From the NCBI GenBank assembly GCA_964505975.1, contig CAZDLW010000001.1, positions 1 to 64,000 on the forward strand: DNA of 64,000 nucleotides. Reading direction: 5' to 3'. Position numbers and translations under genes: made by a program. The notes under the pieces are model-generated. The model did no database searches and had not been told where the DNA came from. It saw only the letters and a program-made list of their open reading frames with translations. This DNA is from Gp6-AA40 sp964505975 (lineage in GTDB: Bacteria; Acidobacteriota; Vicinamibacteria; Vicinamibacterales; UBA2999). The stretch's first letter is position 1. The number at the start of each line of letters is the position of its first letter. Shown one piece after another: positions 1 through 8,169 of the stretch.

Positions 1-2943
1 GGCGCCCTCACGGTCGGTCAGCGGCCGCACGCGCGCGCCGACCGGCACGCTGAGCCAGTGGGCCACTGCCGGCGCAAGTGTCCAGAGGAGCAGGAACGGC
101 GCCGCCGCCGGCAACGCCTCTGGCGATCCCCACAGGATCAGAGCGGCGACGACCAGGGCGATGATCGGGCTGGACGCCATCTCCACCACGAAGCGACGCA
201 GGCGGTGGCCGACCAACCCGGCCGACCTGGCTGCGGTCGTCGCCGCCGTCTCCCATTCCAGGAGACGACGTCTCGTGACCGTCAGGCGCACGAGCGTCAC
301 GACGATCGCGTGGACCGTGTCGAAGGCGTGGAAGGCGAGAAAGGTGAGGGTGAGCAAGACCTGGGCCAGTGCCGTGGCGGCGTCACGCCGCACGTTGGCC
401 AGGAAGACCGGAAGGGACTGCGCCCGCCGTGGCCCGACGACGAGCCGCGCCAGCACGGGCAGGAGCTGCGACGCGGCGACGCCCAACACGGTGAGCGTCC
501 AGAACCACCGTGGTCCCGGCAGCACCGTCCAGCCCGCGACGAGCAGCGCCAGCAGCGTCGGCGCCACGAGGCTGCGCCGCAGGTTGTCCAGAATCTTCCA
601 TCGCCCGATGATCGGGAGCCGGTTCCGCCTGAGTCCGCGTGGTCCGGGCACGAACGGAAACAGCCACAGGAGGATCTGCCAGTCGCCCCGGATCCAGCGG
701 TGCTGCCGGCGTGCGTGCGACAGCACGCTCGACGGGTACTCGTCGACCAGCTCGACATCCGAGACGAGCGCGACCCGCGCGTGCAGCCCTTCGAAGAGGT
801 CGTGCGAGAGCAGCGCGTTCTCCGGCACGGCGTCGGCGAGCGCCGCGGTGAACGCGTCGACGTCGTACAGCCCCTTGCCGGTGAAGATGCCCTCGTTGAA
901 GAGGTCCTGATACGTGTCCGAGATCGCGGTCGTGTACGGATCGACGCCCGTGTGGCCGGAATAGAGGCGCGCGAACACCGACCCGGCGGCGCTCATGAAC
1001 GTGACGCTGATCCGCGGCTGCAGGATGGCGTAGCCTTCCGTCACGCGGCCGGCCCGCGGGTCGAACGCCGGACGATTCAGCGGATGGCTGATGATCCCGA
1101 TGAGTTCGCGCGCCACGCCTCGCGGCAGCCGCGTATCGCTGTCGAGCGTGATGCAGTATTTCACCTGCGGCAGAATCGACAGGTCGCCGACGCACACGGC
1201 GAAGCTCGTGTCGGTCGCGCCGCGCAGCAGGCGGTTGAACTCCTCGATCTTCCCGCGCTTGCGCTCCCATCCCATCCAGAGCCCTTCGCGGTCGTTCCAC
1301 TGCCGCAGTCGGTGGAACAGGTAGAACCGTCCGGCACGGCCGTCGCCGTGCCGGACGTTGAGCGCGGCAATACCGGCGCACGCCGCATCGAGGATCGCCG
1401 CGTCGCCCGCCATCGTTTCGTGCGCCGCATCCGGAAAGTCGCTGAGCAGGGCGAAGTGGATGTGCGGGTCGAAATTGCCGAGCGCCTGGACCTCGAGGTA
1501 GGCCAGCAGGTCCTCCACCCGCTTCACGCTGTCGAGCAGTGTCGGGACGATCACCATGGTCCGCGCCGATGCCGGCACGGCGTCGAACTCGATCCGGGGG
1601 ATCCGGCGCGGCGGGATCAGGTAGCTGATCATCCGTTGCAGCAGCTGGATGGCAAGCTCGCTCGCCGGGATTGCCGCCAGCAGCGCAAGGAGGACCAGCG
1701 CCGCACCGCGCCAGCCGTGCAGCCAGGCATAGAAGACCCCCGTGCCGACGAGCAGCGCCGTACCGACGGCGATGGTACCGAGGTAGCCGGGGGTGGCCCA
1801 CGCGAAGAAGAGGCGCCGCAGGCGCTGCTCGAAACTCGGCCGCCACGCGACGCTGCGCTCGAACAACCGCCGTCCCGGCCCGATCAGGTGGTAGCCGACG
1901 TGCGCCGCCCGCGCCCCGGGCGTCCGCACGTGCACCTGGCGTGCCCGTTCGACGCTCTTGAGCGCGAGCAGCAGCTGCCCTTCACCGGTCGGCGGCGCCA
2001 GCTCTTCGACCGCGTGGCGGTAGCGGTCGCGGCTACGGAAGTCCATCTGTCCGTAGACGCCGGCCGGGTCGCGCTGGAGCACCTGCTCGACGAGACTGAC
2101 GCTCTCGAAGAACTCGCTCCAGTCGAAGGTGGAGGTCAGACGGAGACTGCCGATGAGATTGGCCATGCCCGCCTGCTCGGCGGCCTGATGTTGCCCCTCC
2201 GCCCTGATCGCATCCTCGATGGTCTGGCCGTCCGCTGCCAGCATCTCCTCCAGCCGGACGTGGAGCCCAGACGCGATCGCTCCGAGGGCACGCGCTCGCT
2301 GCAGCAGGCGCGTGACGAAGGCATGGTGGGGATGCTCAGGCCACGCGCGGCTGCCGACCGATCCGTGCTCGATGGCCGTGGCGAGCCGCTCGGCGGCGAG
2401 TTGGTGCCGGCGCGTGGCGGCGAGCACGTCGCCGCGCTCGCGCAGCGTGTCGAGCAGGGCGAGCTTCAGCACGCTCGGCCACGCCCACAGCTCGCCCATC
2501 GTCAGCGGCGTCACCGACTGGAAGGCGCTGATGAACCGTTGCAGACGCGACGCGTCGAGTCGCCCCGCGCCCGATCCGATCAGCTCCAGGGCCAGGGCGT
2601 AGATGCGCGGGAGTCCGGCGAACTCGTCGGCCGCCACGCGCGGCAGCCGCCGGAAGAACGAGGGGGGCAGGTCGTGATGGATGTCGCGCGCCGCGGCCGA
2701 GACGATGTAGAAGTTGTCGAGCAGCCACTCAGCGGCCGGCGACATGGCTTCATGTCGCGCGTCGTCTGCCAGCGCCCGGTAGACGCTGCGCAGGGCCCGC
2801 ATATGTCCTGTGAGCTGCCGCAGGTGAGCGTGGCCGCCGAGGCGCGGCCGCGAAGAGATCGACAGCAGTGCGGCGAGACGCCGCGCGTGCTCCTCGAGCG
2901 ACTCGATGCTGAGCAGTTCCTCTCCGCCGAGCGACGTCTTCAC
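1..2943 (-). CDS. ndvB: Cyclic beta-1,2-glucan synthase, N-terminal part (3' end beyond window)
   Basis: Inner-membrane glycosyltransferase of the GT84/NdvB family, which builds cyclic beta-1,2-glucans from UDP-glucose. The minus strand is open from a stop near position 3075 to the left edge, so about 981 residues are visible; known family members reach about 2,800. Residues near 600 read ITLDSDTRLPRGVARELIG, followed by HPLNRPAFD, a TGKGLYDVDAF motif near 685, LLSHDLFEG, and RQHRWIRGDWQ near 748, all family hallmarks. Hydrophobic stretches lie near 385-430 and after 760. The GTG at 2943 precedes the conserved EELLSIESLEEHARRLA start region; a TTG at 3021 is an alternative. The glycoside-phosphorylase-like C-terminal part is expected beyond the window. 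Large open frames antisense to this gene are GC shadows. Family assignment is firm, the start is uncertain. Confidence 0.87.
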   Translation of the reverse strand, partial: MKTSLGGEELLSIESLEEHARRLAALLSISSRPRLGGHAHLRQLTGHMRALRSVYRALADDARHEAMSPAAEWLLDNFYIVSAAARDIHHDLPPSFFRRLPRVAADEFAGLPRIYALALELIGSGAGRLDASRLQRFISAFQSVTPLTMGELWAWPSVLKLALLDTLRERGDVLAATRRHQLAAERLATAIEHGSVGSRAWPEHPHHAFVTRLLQRARALGAIASGLHVRLEEMLAADGQTIEDAIRAEGQHQAAEQAGMANLIGSLRLTSTFDWSEFFESVSLVEQVLQRDPAGVYGQMDFRSRDRYRHAVEELAPPTGEGQLLLALKSVERARQVHVRTPGARAAHVGYHLIGPGRRLFERSVAWRPSFEQRLRRLFFAWATPGYLGTIAVGTALLVGTGVFYAWLHGWRGAALVLLALLAAIPASELAIQLLQRMISYLIPPRRIPRIEFDAVPASARTMVIVPTLLDSVKRVEDLLAYLEVQALGNFDPHIHFALLSDFPDAAHETMAGDAAILDAACAGIAALNVRHGDGRAGRFYLFHRLRQWNDREGLWMGWERKRGKIEEFNRLLRGATDTSFAVCVGDLSILPQVKYCITLDSDTRLPRGVARELIGIISHPLNRPAFDPRAGRVTEGYAILQPRISVTFMSAAGSVFARLYSGHTGVDPYTTAISDTYQDLFNEGIFTGKGLYDVDAFTAALADAVPENALLSHDLFEGLHARVALVSDVELVDEYPSSVLSHARRQHRWIRGDWQILLWLFPFVPGPRGLRRNRLPIIGRWKILDNLRRSLVAPTLLALLVAGWTVLPGPRWFWTLTVLGVAASQLLPVLARLVVGPRRAQSLPVFLANVRRDAATALAQVLLTLTFLAFHAFDTVHAIVVTLVRLTVTRRRLLEWETAATTAARSAGLVGHRLRRFVVEMASSPIIALVVAALILWGSPEALPAAAPFLLLWTLAPAVAHWLSVPVGARVRPLTDREGA

Positions 2944-3100
2944 GTGGCAACGTACATCGGTGTCCTCGAGGCCTCGGCCCGGGTGGCGTCGACGAGGGAA
3001 GTCCCCGCGCCCTGTTCGCAACGGATCAGCTGCGTCCGCTTCCCGTTGCCCGCATACCGAAAGCCGGTCTGCCCATCACGCCCACGGGTCGGGCGCATTC

Positions 3101-4588
3101 CTATGCCCGCAACGGTCGCGCAACGAACAAGCGACGGCAGGGTCGGGCGATGAGCCGCGCCCACCGGTTGGCCCGACTGACGCGCGCGCTGTCAGTGGCG
3201 ATGCCGGTATTCGCGTACATCTGTCGATAGAGCTTCGAAATCAGGACGAACGCCAGCCGTGAGCGCAGCGTGGGCGTGCACCGCGACCGGGCCCAGATGC
3301 GGGTCAGACTGTAGAACCGATCCCACACGGCCTGCGTGCGCGCGCGAATCTCGTCAGCCGTCATCACCGGGTGCGGTACGTAGACCTTCGGTCGTTGGGC
3401 CTGCGGGATGAGCCAGTGCCGCGTGAGGGGAATACCCGCCACCGAATCCGCCGTACCAATCTTCTTCTCCCACGCCTCGAAATCGACCGTCCCCGGATAC
3501 GGCGTGAGCATGACGAACTGGGCAAACGCGAGTTCCGCGCGCTCGGCCACGTCCGCCGTCGCGTCGAACGTGGAAGGACGGTCGCTGGGCAAGCCGAAGA
3601 TGAACGAGCCGAGGACGTACACGCCGTGCTCCCGGAACGTGCGGAGCCGCTGCACCAAGGCCTCGCCGGCGTGGTTGAAGCTCTTGTAGACGTCTCTCAG
3701 CCCCTCGGGCGTGACGGCCTCCACACCGACGAGCGCGCCCTTGATGTTCGCGCGCCGCATGGCGTCGAGGAAGGCTTCGTCCTCGGCCGCTTCCATCGTG
3801 ATCTGCGTGAAGAACACCATGTCGGGCGGCAGTTCCGCGAGCCTCGCCATCAGCTCGAATCGCTCGGATCGGAGTGCTCGCAGCTGGTTGAGCCGCGCCA
3901 CGTTGCCCTGCCGCTCGGCCATCGCCAGATCCGCGAGCGTGACGGGGTAGAAGTTGTCGTCGGCGAGCGCCACGAACCGGAACCCGTGACGGCGCAGCTC
4001 GATGATCTCGGCGACCACACTCTCGACCGCGCGCTGCCGCGGCTTCTGTCCGTCTGTACGCCACACGGAGCAGAAGGAACAGTGCTTCGGGCATCCGCGC
4101 ACCGTCTGTACCGAGCCCCACATGTAGCGCCCGCGCGGCAGCAGGTCCCACGCCGCCGGCGCGAACCGGTCCGCGTCCACACGTCCGCCCTCGTACCGCC
4201 GCTGCAGGACGCCTCGCACGGCATGGTCAATCACCGCCGGCCACACCACGTCGCCGTCGCCGCGGACGACTGCATGGGCGCCGCCCAGTTCGTGCGCTTC
4301 GTCCGGATACAACGTGGCGTGAATGCCGCCGAAGACCACGGTCGCACCGCGGCCTCTCGCCGCCCTCCCGAGCTCGTACCCGCGCAGCGCATTGCCCGTG
4401 TGGATTCCAATCCCCACGACGTCACCCGCCTGCACCGTGTCGAGATCGAACGGCTCGAGCGTTTCGTCGACAATGCGAGGTCGTCCGTATGCGACCGGTG
4501 TGGCCGCACCGAGGACGAAGAGCCAACGCGGCGTGATGACGCCCACGCCAAAGGACAGATGACTAGGATTCACGAGATGGACGGTCAT
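3101..4588 (-). CDS. B12-binding-type radical SAM protein
   Basis: A radical SAM enzyme of about 495 residues with an N-terminal cobalamin-binding-like region (residues 1-130, with GIGIHTGN and FGGIHATLYPDE) followed by the iron-sulfur motif CPKHCSFC (Cys near 166, 170 and 173). That motif binds the 4Fe-4S cluster that cleaves S-adenosylmethionine. Downstream segments such as LADDNFYPV and GSFIFGLPSD match the B12-binding radical SAM class that includes methyltransferases and hopanoid- or lipid-modifying enzymes; the substrate cannot be told. The ATG at 4588 follows GGAG by four bases and begins the conserved MTVHLVNPSHLSFG; an ATG at 4600 is an in-frame alternative, and a longer frame to 4786 gives an Arg-rich extension I consider non-coding. 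It ends about 160 bp before the glucan synthase start on the same strand. Confidence 0.88.
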   Translation of the reverse strand: MTVHLVNPSHLSFGVGVITPRWLFVLGAATPVAYGRPRIVDETLEPFDLDTVQAGDVVGIGIHTGNALRGYELGRAARGRGATVVFGGIHATLYPDEAHELGGAHAVVRGDGDVVWPAVIDHAVRGVLQRRYEGGRVDADRFAPAAWDLLPRGRYMWGSVQTVRGCPKHCSFCSVWRTDGQKPRQRAVESVVAEIIELRRHGFRFVALADDNFYPVTLADLAMAERQGNVARLNQLRALRSERFELMARLAELPPDMVFFTQITMEAAEDEAFLDAMRRANIKGALVGVEAVTPEGLRDVYKSFNHAGEALVQRLRTFREHGVYVLGSFIFGLPSDRPSTFDATADVAERAELAFAQFVMLTPYPGTVDFEAWEKKIGTADSVAGIPLTRHWLIPQAQRPKVYVPHPVMTADEIRARTQAVWDRFYSLTRIWARSRCTPTLRSRLAFVLISKLYRQMYANTGIATDSARVSRANRWARLIARPCRRLFVARPLRA

Positions 4589-4826
4589 CGCACTCCGCAT
4601 CCGACGGAGGATACCGTCGCGTGCACCAGGGGACATCGACAGGCAACCCCGTTGGACATCGCCACGCTCCTGCACGGCAGCTCGTCGGCTGCCGGACGCT
4701 CTCGGAGGCTGAAGCGACGCACGAATGGCGCGGCGCCAGTCTGGCGGGCGAATGTAGTCTACCGTACGTTTCCCCGCGGGTGGCAAGCTCTCGAGTCGGG
4801 GGACCGCAGCGCCGTCGCCGATCGGC

Positions 4827-4905
4827 TATAATCGAGCTGCCTGCTTTTCTGAGCCCTCGGCCATCCTGGCCCAGCCCTCATCAAAGCCTTTCGCGTGAGG
4901 GTCCC
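4827..4905 (+). promoter_or_regulatory. Consensus -10 box and 5' leader shared with 6377-6479
   Basis: A perfect TATAAT lies at 4827-4832; no clear -35 box is seen. The leader carries three landmarks in order: CTGAG (4849), CTCATCA (4877), and GTGAGGGTCCC directly before the ATG at 4906. The same landmarks occur in the same order before the ATG at 6480, so the two small genes may be expressed together. The promoter call is a sequence match; co-regulation is inferred. Confidence 0.55.
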
Positions 4906-5112
4906 ATGACACTCTCAGTCCTCCCTATTGCCGCGCCAGACGTATCTACTTCCACAACAGCACGCGAGCCCGCGCCTGCCGATGACCGATGGGCTGCATG
5001 GCAGGCGAAGGGTGCGGCCCATGACCGCGCGGTCCGTCGCAAGATGGCGGTGGCTGCCCCCATTCTGATGATCGTCGCCGCCGTGATTGTGTACGCCTTA
5101 CTCGGGCGCTGA
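4906..5112 (+). CDS. Small single-pass membrane protein
   Basis: A 68-residue protein of unknown function. The N-terminal 45 residues are hydrophilic, with a short DDRWAAWQAKGAAHDRAVRR segment; the C-terminal 20 residues are strongly hydrophobic (MAVAAPILMIVAAVIVYALL) and end in GR, so it is probably tail-anchored in the inner membrane. The ATG at 4906 is preceded by GTGAGGG and lies about 73 bases after a TATAAT box; a longer frame from 4621 would start inside the promoter region and is not credible. It is the first of four closely spaced small genes (4906-5910). No catalytic motif is visible. Confidence 0.72.
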   Translation: MTLSVLPIAAPDVSTSTTAREPAPADDRWAAWQAKGAAHDRAVRRKMAVAAPILMIVAAVIVYALLGR

Positions 5113-5142
5113 GCGCCGCCGAGACATCTCCGTGGAGTGGCT

Positions 5143-5361
5143 GTGAAATCATACGGGTTCGTGAATGCCGCCGAGCGTCCCTCATCCTCGACCGACGCGG
5201 TCACGCTTCCACGTGTCTGCCCCGCATGTCAATCGTCGTCCATTGCCACCACGGCGCGGAACCCCGACGAGAACACGTACTGGCGGTGCGGCACCTGCGG
5301 CGAGATCTGGAACGCCTCTCGACGGGAGGCCGGGCCAACCAGAGGCGATCGATGGCGATGA
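5143..5361 (+). CDS. Small zinc-ribbon protein
   Basis: About 72 residues. Two cysteine knuckles, CPAC and CGTC, are separated by about 22 residues, with the second in the context YWRCGTCGEIW, the layout of a treble-clef or zinc-ribbon fold. Such small ribbons are usually nucleic-acid or protein adaptors; no enzyme function is indicated. GGAG at 5134-5137 sits five bases before the GTG at 5143, so I prefer that start; an in-frame GTG at 5137 would place the SD inside the start codon. The 3' end overlaps the next gene by 10 bp, suggesting coupled translation. A second zinc ribbon with similar spacing lies on the other strand at 6763-6921. Confidence 0.72.
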   Translation: MKSYGFVNAAERPSSSTDAVTLPRVCPACQSSSIATTARNPDENTYWRCGTCGEIWNASRREAGPTRGDRWR

Positions 5362-5558
5362 ACGCGTGCGAGCTCACGCGTGAGCTCGAGGAGCTGATCG
5401 CGGCCCTGGACCGACGACTGCCGCGGGTCGAACAGGCGGGCGAAGCCGCCATCGCACGGGACGCAGCGGCGCTGCGGGCGAAGGCGATCGACCGCCTGGT
5501 GGAGCTCGCCGGCGATCCCATCGTCCCCACTGCCAAGGACGGCGGCGATGCGCCGTAA
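5352..5558 (+). CDS. Small helical protein of unknown function
   Basis: A 68-residue, Ala/Leu/Glu-rich protein beginning MAMNACELTRELEELIAALD, predicted to form two amphipathic helices. No known domain is recognised. The start overlaps the end of the zinc-ribbon gene by 10 bp, so translation is probably coupled; AGAGG lies just upstream. ATG codons at 5352 and 5358 are both possible. A longer open frame from 5226 runs inside the zinc-ribbon gene and is rejected because the ribbon is clearly coding there. Confidence 0.6.
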   Translation: MAMNACELTRELEELIAALDRRLPRVEQAGEAAIARDAAALRAKAIDRLVELAGDPIVPTAKDGGDAP

Positions 5559-5574
5559 CGACCGCAGGTGAAAC

Positions 5575-5910
5575 ATGCGAGAGACCCCGTTCCCGACGAG
5601 GCCGTCCGACGTGGAGGCGCTGACCGTGTCGGAGTTCGCCTGCGCGCTGGACGTGAATGAGGCGGTGTCGCTCGATGCTGTCTGCCAGCGTTTTCCCGAC
5701 GACGCCAACCGGGCGTTGGTATGGTTCATCCGGTTCCGCGCGCTGATGGCGTGGCGCGCACGCACGGACATGGCCGTGTGGCTGCAAGCGGAGCCCACGA
5801 ACGCGGCACACGCTCGCGCGGTGGCCGCGAGCTTCGAACTCAACGACGATTGGGAATTCGACTCCGAACGGTTCCAATCGGCTGTTCAGTCGGTCGCTCG
5901 CGACAGGTAG
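5575..5910 (+). CDS. Hypothetical protein, 111 aa
   Basis: A soluble, mostly helical protein with no recognised domain. The sequence is acidic and Trp-rich (ALVWFIRFRALMAWRARTD, then NDDWEFD near the end). The ATG at 5575 follows AGGTG by five bases, 16 bp after the preceding small gene, so it probably belongs to the 4906-5910 transcript. Third-position GC is high throughout, supporting real coding. Function unknown. Confidence 0.62.
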   Translation: MRETPFPTRPSDVEALTVSEFACALDVNEAVSLDAVCQRFPDDANRALVWFIRFRALMAWRARTDMAVWLQAEPTNAAHARAVAASFELNDDWEFDSERFQSAVQSVARDR

Positions 5911-6030
5911 AGCGCGAGGCGCCGATAACGGGCGCATGCTAGAGTGGACCGTCGCCGAGTGGCTGCAGGGACAACGGTCGGCATCCCTTCCGCTTGCACG
6001 TGAACGACGACCACACAAAGGAACGTATCA

Positions 6031-6234
6031 ATGGCAACGATGAACGGAACGATCAAACGCATTACCGAAAAAGGCTTCGGCTTCATTGCAACGGCTGAAG
6101 GCACCGAGTATTTCTTCCATCAGTCCGCCTGCGTCCGCACGCCGTTCGAGGACCTGCGGGAAGGCCAGGCGGTGTCGTTCACCGTGGGGCAGGGGCCGAA
6201 AGGACCCCGTGCCGAGAACGTCAACCCGCAGTAG
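6031..6234 (+). CDS. Cold-shock domain protein (CspA family)
   Basis: A 67-residue OB-fold protein that binds single-stranded nucleic acid and melts RNA structure. It shows the family start MNGTIKRITEKGFGFIAT with the RNP1-type KGFGFI motif, the RNP2-type YFFHQSA motif, and the usual ending (EGQAVSFTV, then GPKGPRAENV). Length is typical. The ATG at 6031 follows AAAGGAAC. About 120 bp without a gene separate it from the upstream small genes, so it probably has its own promoter; TAGAGT near 5940 is a weak -10 candidate. Many family members are controlled through the structure of the 5' leader, but no specific element is recognised here. Confidence 0.93.
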   Translation: MATMNGTIKRITEKGFGFIATAEGTEYFFHQSACVRTPFEDLREGQAVSFTVGQGPKGPRAENVNPQ

Positions 6235-6376
6235 CTCGTCCTGCCGTGGCTGCGGCGCGCGCACTCGCCGAGCCCGGGCGGGGCCGTGCCCCTCGCGCAT
6301 GATTCCCCCGCCGCGGTGATCCGATGCGTCCTCGCGGACTGTGCGGAAGTGAACATCGTCCTTTTCGTGGTGCGCG

Positions 6377-6479
6377 TACATTGGACGGGTCATCGCTTTC
6401 CTGAGTCCTGATCTTCCGCCTGTATCCTTTCCGCCGGTCAGGTCCTCATCAGAGCGTCTGTTCAGAACGTGAGTGTCCC
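6377..6479 (+). promoter_or_regulatory. Putative promoter and leader resembling 4827-4905
   Basis: TACATT (6377-6382) is a weak -10 match. Downstream are CTGAG (6401), CTCATC (6445) and GTGAGTGTCCC (6469-6479) directly before the ATG at 6480, the same landmarks as in the leader at 4827-4905 but with a longer middle spacer. The similarity is visible by eye; its function is inferred. Confidence 0.4.
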
Positions 6480-6752
6480 ATGAGTACCGATTTCCGCGCA
6501 GACACCAGGCATGCGCCGCCGCTCATCCCTGGCGCGTACGACCGGAGCACATTGACGCGTCGGCAGGCCGGCTCGATCGGCGGGCCGCCGCTCGGCGCTG
6601 GGGATATTCCCCAGAGTCCGTCGTCGATGGATGCGGCGACCATCGCGGACCGCCAAAACGAAGGCGGCGGTGCGTTGAGCCAGCGCCGCCGTGTCGGGCA
6701 GCCTCGGGAAAGGTTGAGATTCATGGCGGCTGCGCGCGTGGTTGAGCGATGA
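6480..6752 (+). CDS. Small hypothetical protein, 90 aa
   Basis: A polar, apparently disordered protein beginning MSTDFRADTRHAPPLIPGAY, without recognised domains, signal peptide or membrane segment. Support comes from high third-position GC over the first 60 codons and from its 5' leader, which resembles that of the gene at 4906 up to the base before the ATG. The last 25 residues are Arg-rich and less convincing. It converges on the zinc-ribbon gene at 6763-6921. An overlapping frame starting at 6473 is the alternative; the leader match argues against it. Confidence 0.45.
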   Translation: MSTDFRADTRHAPPLIPGAYDRSTLTRRQAGSIGGPPLGAGDIPQSPSSMDAATIADRQNEGGGALSQRRRVGQPRERLRFMAAARVVER

Positions 6753-6762
6753 AACGCGCGGA

Positions 6763-6921
6763 TTACCGCCACGACCGCTGCGCGAGGGGGCGTGTCAAGG
6801 GCGTCTGCCACAGATGCCGGCAGCCTGGACAGAAACAGCTCTGCGTCTCAGTCCGTTCGAGCGTCACCAGTGCGTGCGGAGAATTGCACCGCGGGCACGT
6901 GATGTAGATTCGTGGGGGCAT
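6763..6921 (-). CDS. Small zinc-ribbon protein, 52 aa
   Basis: A short minus-strand gene starting MPPRIYITCPRCNSPHALVT. Two CxxC knuckles (CPRC near residues 9-12 and CPGC near 31-34) are about 18 residues apart, and the second is followed by RHLW, closely resembling the CGEIW ending of the zinc ribbon at 5143. The N-terminal PPRIYITCPRC pattern is typical of small zinc-ribbon proteins. No good Shine-Dalgarno sequence is visible upstream of the ATG at 6921. Two plus-strand frames overlap this interval; I treat them as shadows because only the minus strand gives a recognisable fold. Confidence 0.68.
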   Translation of the reverse strand: MPPRIYITCPRCNSPHALVTLERTETQSCFCPGCRHLWQTPLTRPLAQRSWR

Positions 6922-6954
6922 CTGTGAGAAGAATGCCATCGGCGTGATGGAGGG

Positions 6955-7206
6955 CTAGACGACGTTGACAGTGGTCACGGGCGGCACGCGGCCCCTGTTT
7001 GTCTCCCGCGTTTTCTCCTCTACCGCGGCTACCTCGGCTGGCCGCGGCCTGCGCGCGTCCATGCGCATTGGGCTCACCACGAGCACCGTGGCGACACCGC
7101 TCGCGAGTCTGTACTCGCGGTGCTGGAAACCTCCCTGCGCGGCAATGGAGGGGCCGGCGACCAGGAGGATCAGCGCTGCAGTCGTCGCGAGGCGTGAGTC
7201 AATCAT
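6955..7206 (-). CDS. Small secreted protein, 83 aa
   Basis: The N-terminus is a clear signal peptide: a short charged start (MIDSR), a hydrophobic core (TTAALILLVAGP) and a probable cleavage site after SIAA. The mature part of about 60 residues contains a possible short beta segment (GVATVLVVSPMRM) and a charged tail; no domain is recognised. A strong AGGAG stands seven bases before the ATG at 7206, inside the end of the overlapping upstream gene, indicating coupled translation. Probably periplasmic; function unknown. Confidence 0.65.
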   Translation of the reverse strand: MIDSRLATTAALILLVAGPSIAAQGGFQHREYRLASGVATVLVVSPMRMDARRPRPAEVAAVEEKTRETNRGRVPPVTTVNVV

Positions 7207-7402
7207 GGTGATCTCCTGAATCCCCTCTTGCCAGGTCAGTGTCGGGCGGTGCCGTGTGCTCCGTCCGCGTCGTGCCGGCCGCGGCGCCGATGCCGGTGTT
7301 GCCCGCCCTGACGGCGCGCCGCCGCTGCGCGTCTCGGAACTCGGCGGTCATCCAGTCGAGGCGGATCTGGCGGTCGTCACGATCGTCGGGCTTGATCCTC
7401 AC
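7199..7402 (-). CDS. Small hypothetical protein, 67 aa
   Basis: A polar protein, rich in Asp and Arg at its start (MRIKPDDRDDRQIRLDW, followed by MTAEFRDAQRRR), without recognised domain. The first 50 codons have very high third-position GC, and the stop overlaps the start of the secreted protein at 7206 by 8 bp, an arrangement typical of coupled genes. The GTG at 7402 has no clear Shine-Dalgarno sequence. It could still be a chance frame. Confidence 0.45.
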   Translation of the reverse strand: MRIKPDDRDDRQIRLDWMTAEFRDAQRRRAVRAGNTGIGAAAGTTRTEHTAPPDTDLARGDSGDHHD

Positions 7403-7674
7403 CGGTCCAGACTAACGCGTGCGGTTGGCCGCCGCTGTTCCGAACTGCACACCGGCCCGCGCGGTGCGCTCTTGCTCGCGCCGTGGTGTCCAAGGACGTA
7501 TCGTGAATCAACCGGGCGGCCGATCGCTTGGGGGCCGTGGGGAGCGCATGACACATGAACATCCGACCATTCGGGTCGCGATGCTGGGAGCAGCCGCGTC
7601 ACCGAGGCGGGTGGAAGCGCGCTGTGTGCAATTGGAGACAGCGGATGCTCCGCGCCTCTCGTACGCTGAGAGGC

Positions 7675-7914
7675 ATGTCAATCGAACATGTGAAAGCAGC
7701 TTCCGTGGTTCTCTGGGTCATGGCGGCGGGCTTCGTGGGCTACGCCAGCGGGATCACGTCCCTTGGGAGCTGGACCATGCTGGCCGCGTTGGCACTCCTG
7801 GCGCCCATGCTGGCGATGCGCCTGTGGCGCGTGCCCGCTCAGAGCATGTCCCAGAGCATCCAGGACGTGCTTCGACGATCCGACGGCGGTTTTGCTCGTA
7901 GAGGCCCACGCTGA
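7675..7914 (+). CDS. Small two-helix membrane protein, 79 aa
   Basis: Begins MSIEHVKAASVVLWVMAAGF and contains two hydrophobic helices (residues about 8-26 and 31-47) joined by a short GITSLGSW turn, followed by a basic cytoplasmic-type tail ending FARRGPR. The ATG at 7675 follows GAGAGG; an upstream extension to 7555 is Arg/Trp-rich and not credible. No family is recognised. The next gene, the kinase at 8170, is 255 bp away with its own promoter. Confidence 0.6.
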   Translation: MSIEHVKAASVVLWVMAAGFVGYASGITSLGSWTMLAALALLAPMLAMRLWRVPAQSMSQSIQDVLRRSDGGFARRGPR

Positions 7915-8157
7915 GCAGCGAGGGCTTCCGCCTTCGAACGCACCGGCTATCGCTATCGAAGCGGCGACCAGAAACTTTTCATCCATCCCGCTAGCGTCGA
8001 ACGGGCGTATTCGTCCACCTTCCATAGAGATCAACCGGCCAGGCGTCATGCTGTGTCGCTGCCCTGCCGGAGGAACACGAATGCAGGATACGTTGGGAGT
8101 CGTAGCATGGTGAGCCGCGGCGACTGACCCTCTGGCCACCCAACACGAACCCTCGGC

Positions 8158-8169
8158 TATGATCCAGGG
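8158..8169 (+). promoter_or_regulatory. -10 box six bases before the kinase start (leaderless promoter)
   Basis: TATGAT (8158-8163) is followed by six bases and then the GTG at 8170. Transcription would be expected to start at or within a base of the start codon, so the mRNA is probably leaderless. No Shine-Dalgarno sequence is present. The same geometry occurs before the genes starting at 21294, 24257 and 53088. Confidence 0.55.

Noticed and set aside
58..3153. A 1,031-codon plus-strand frame
   Set aside because: It lies antisense to the glucan synthase, is Arg/Gln-rich, and has no fold; typical of high-GC shadow frames.
6749..6907. A 52-codon plus-strand frame with five Cys, starting by ATGA overlap with the previous gene
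   Set aside because: The minus strand of the same DNA gives a far better zinc ribbon; the overlap is taken as chance.
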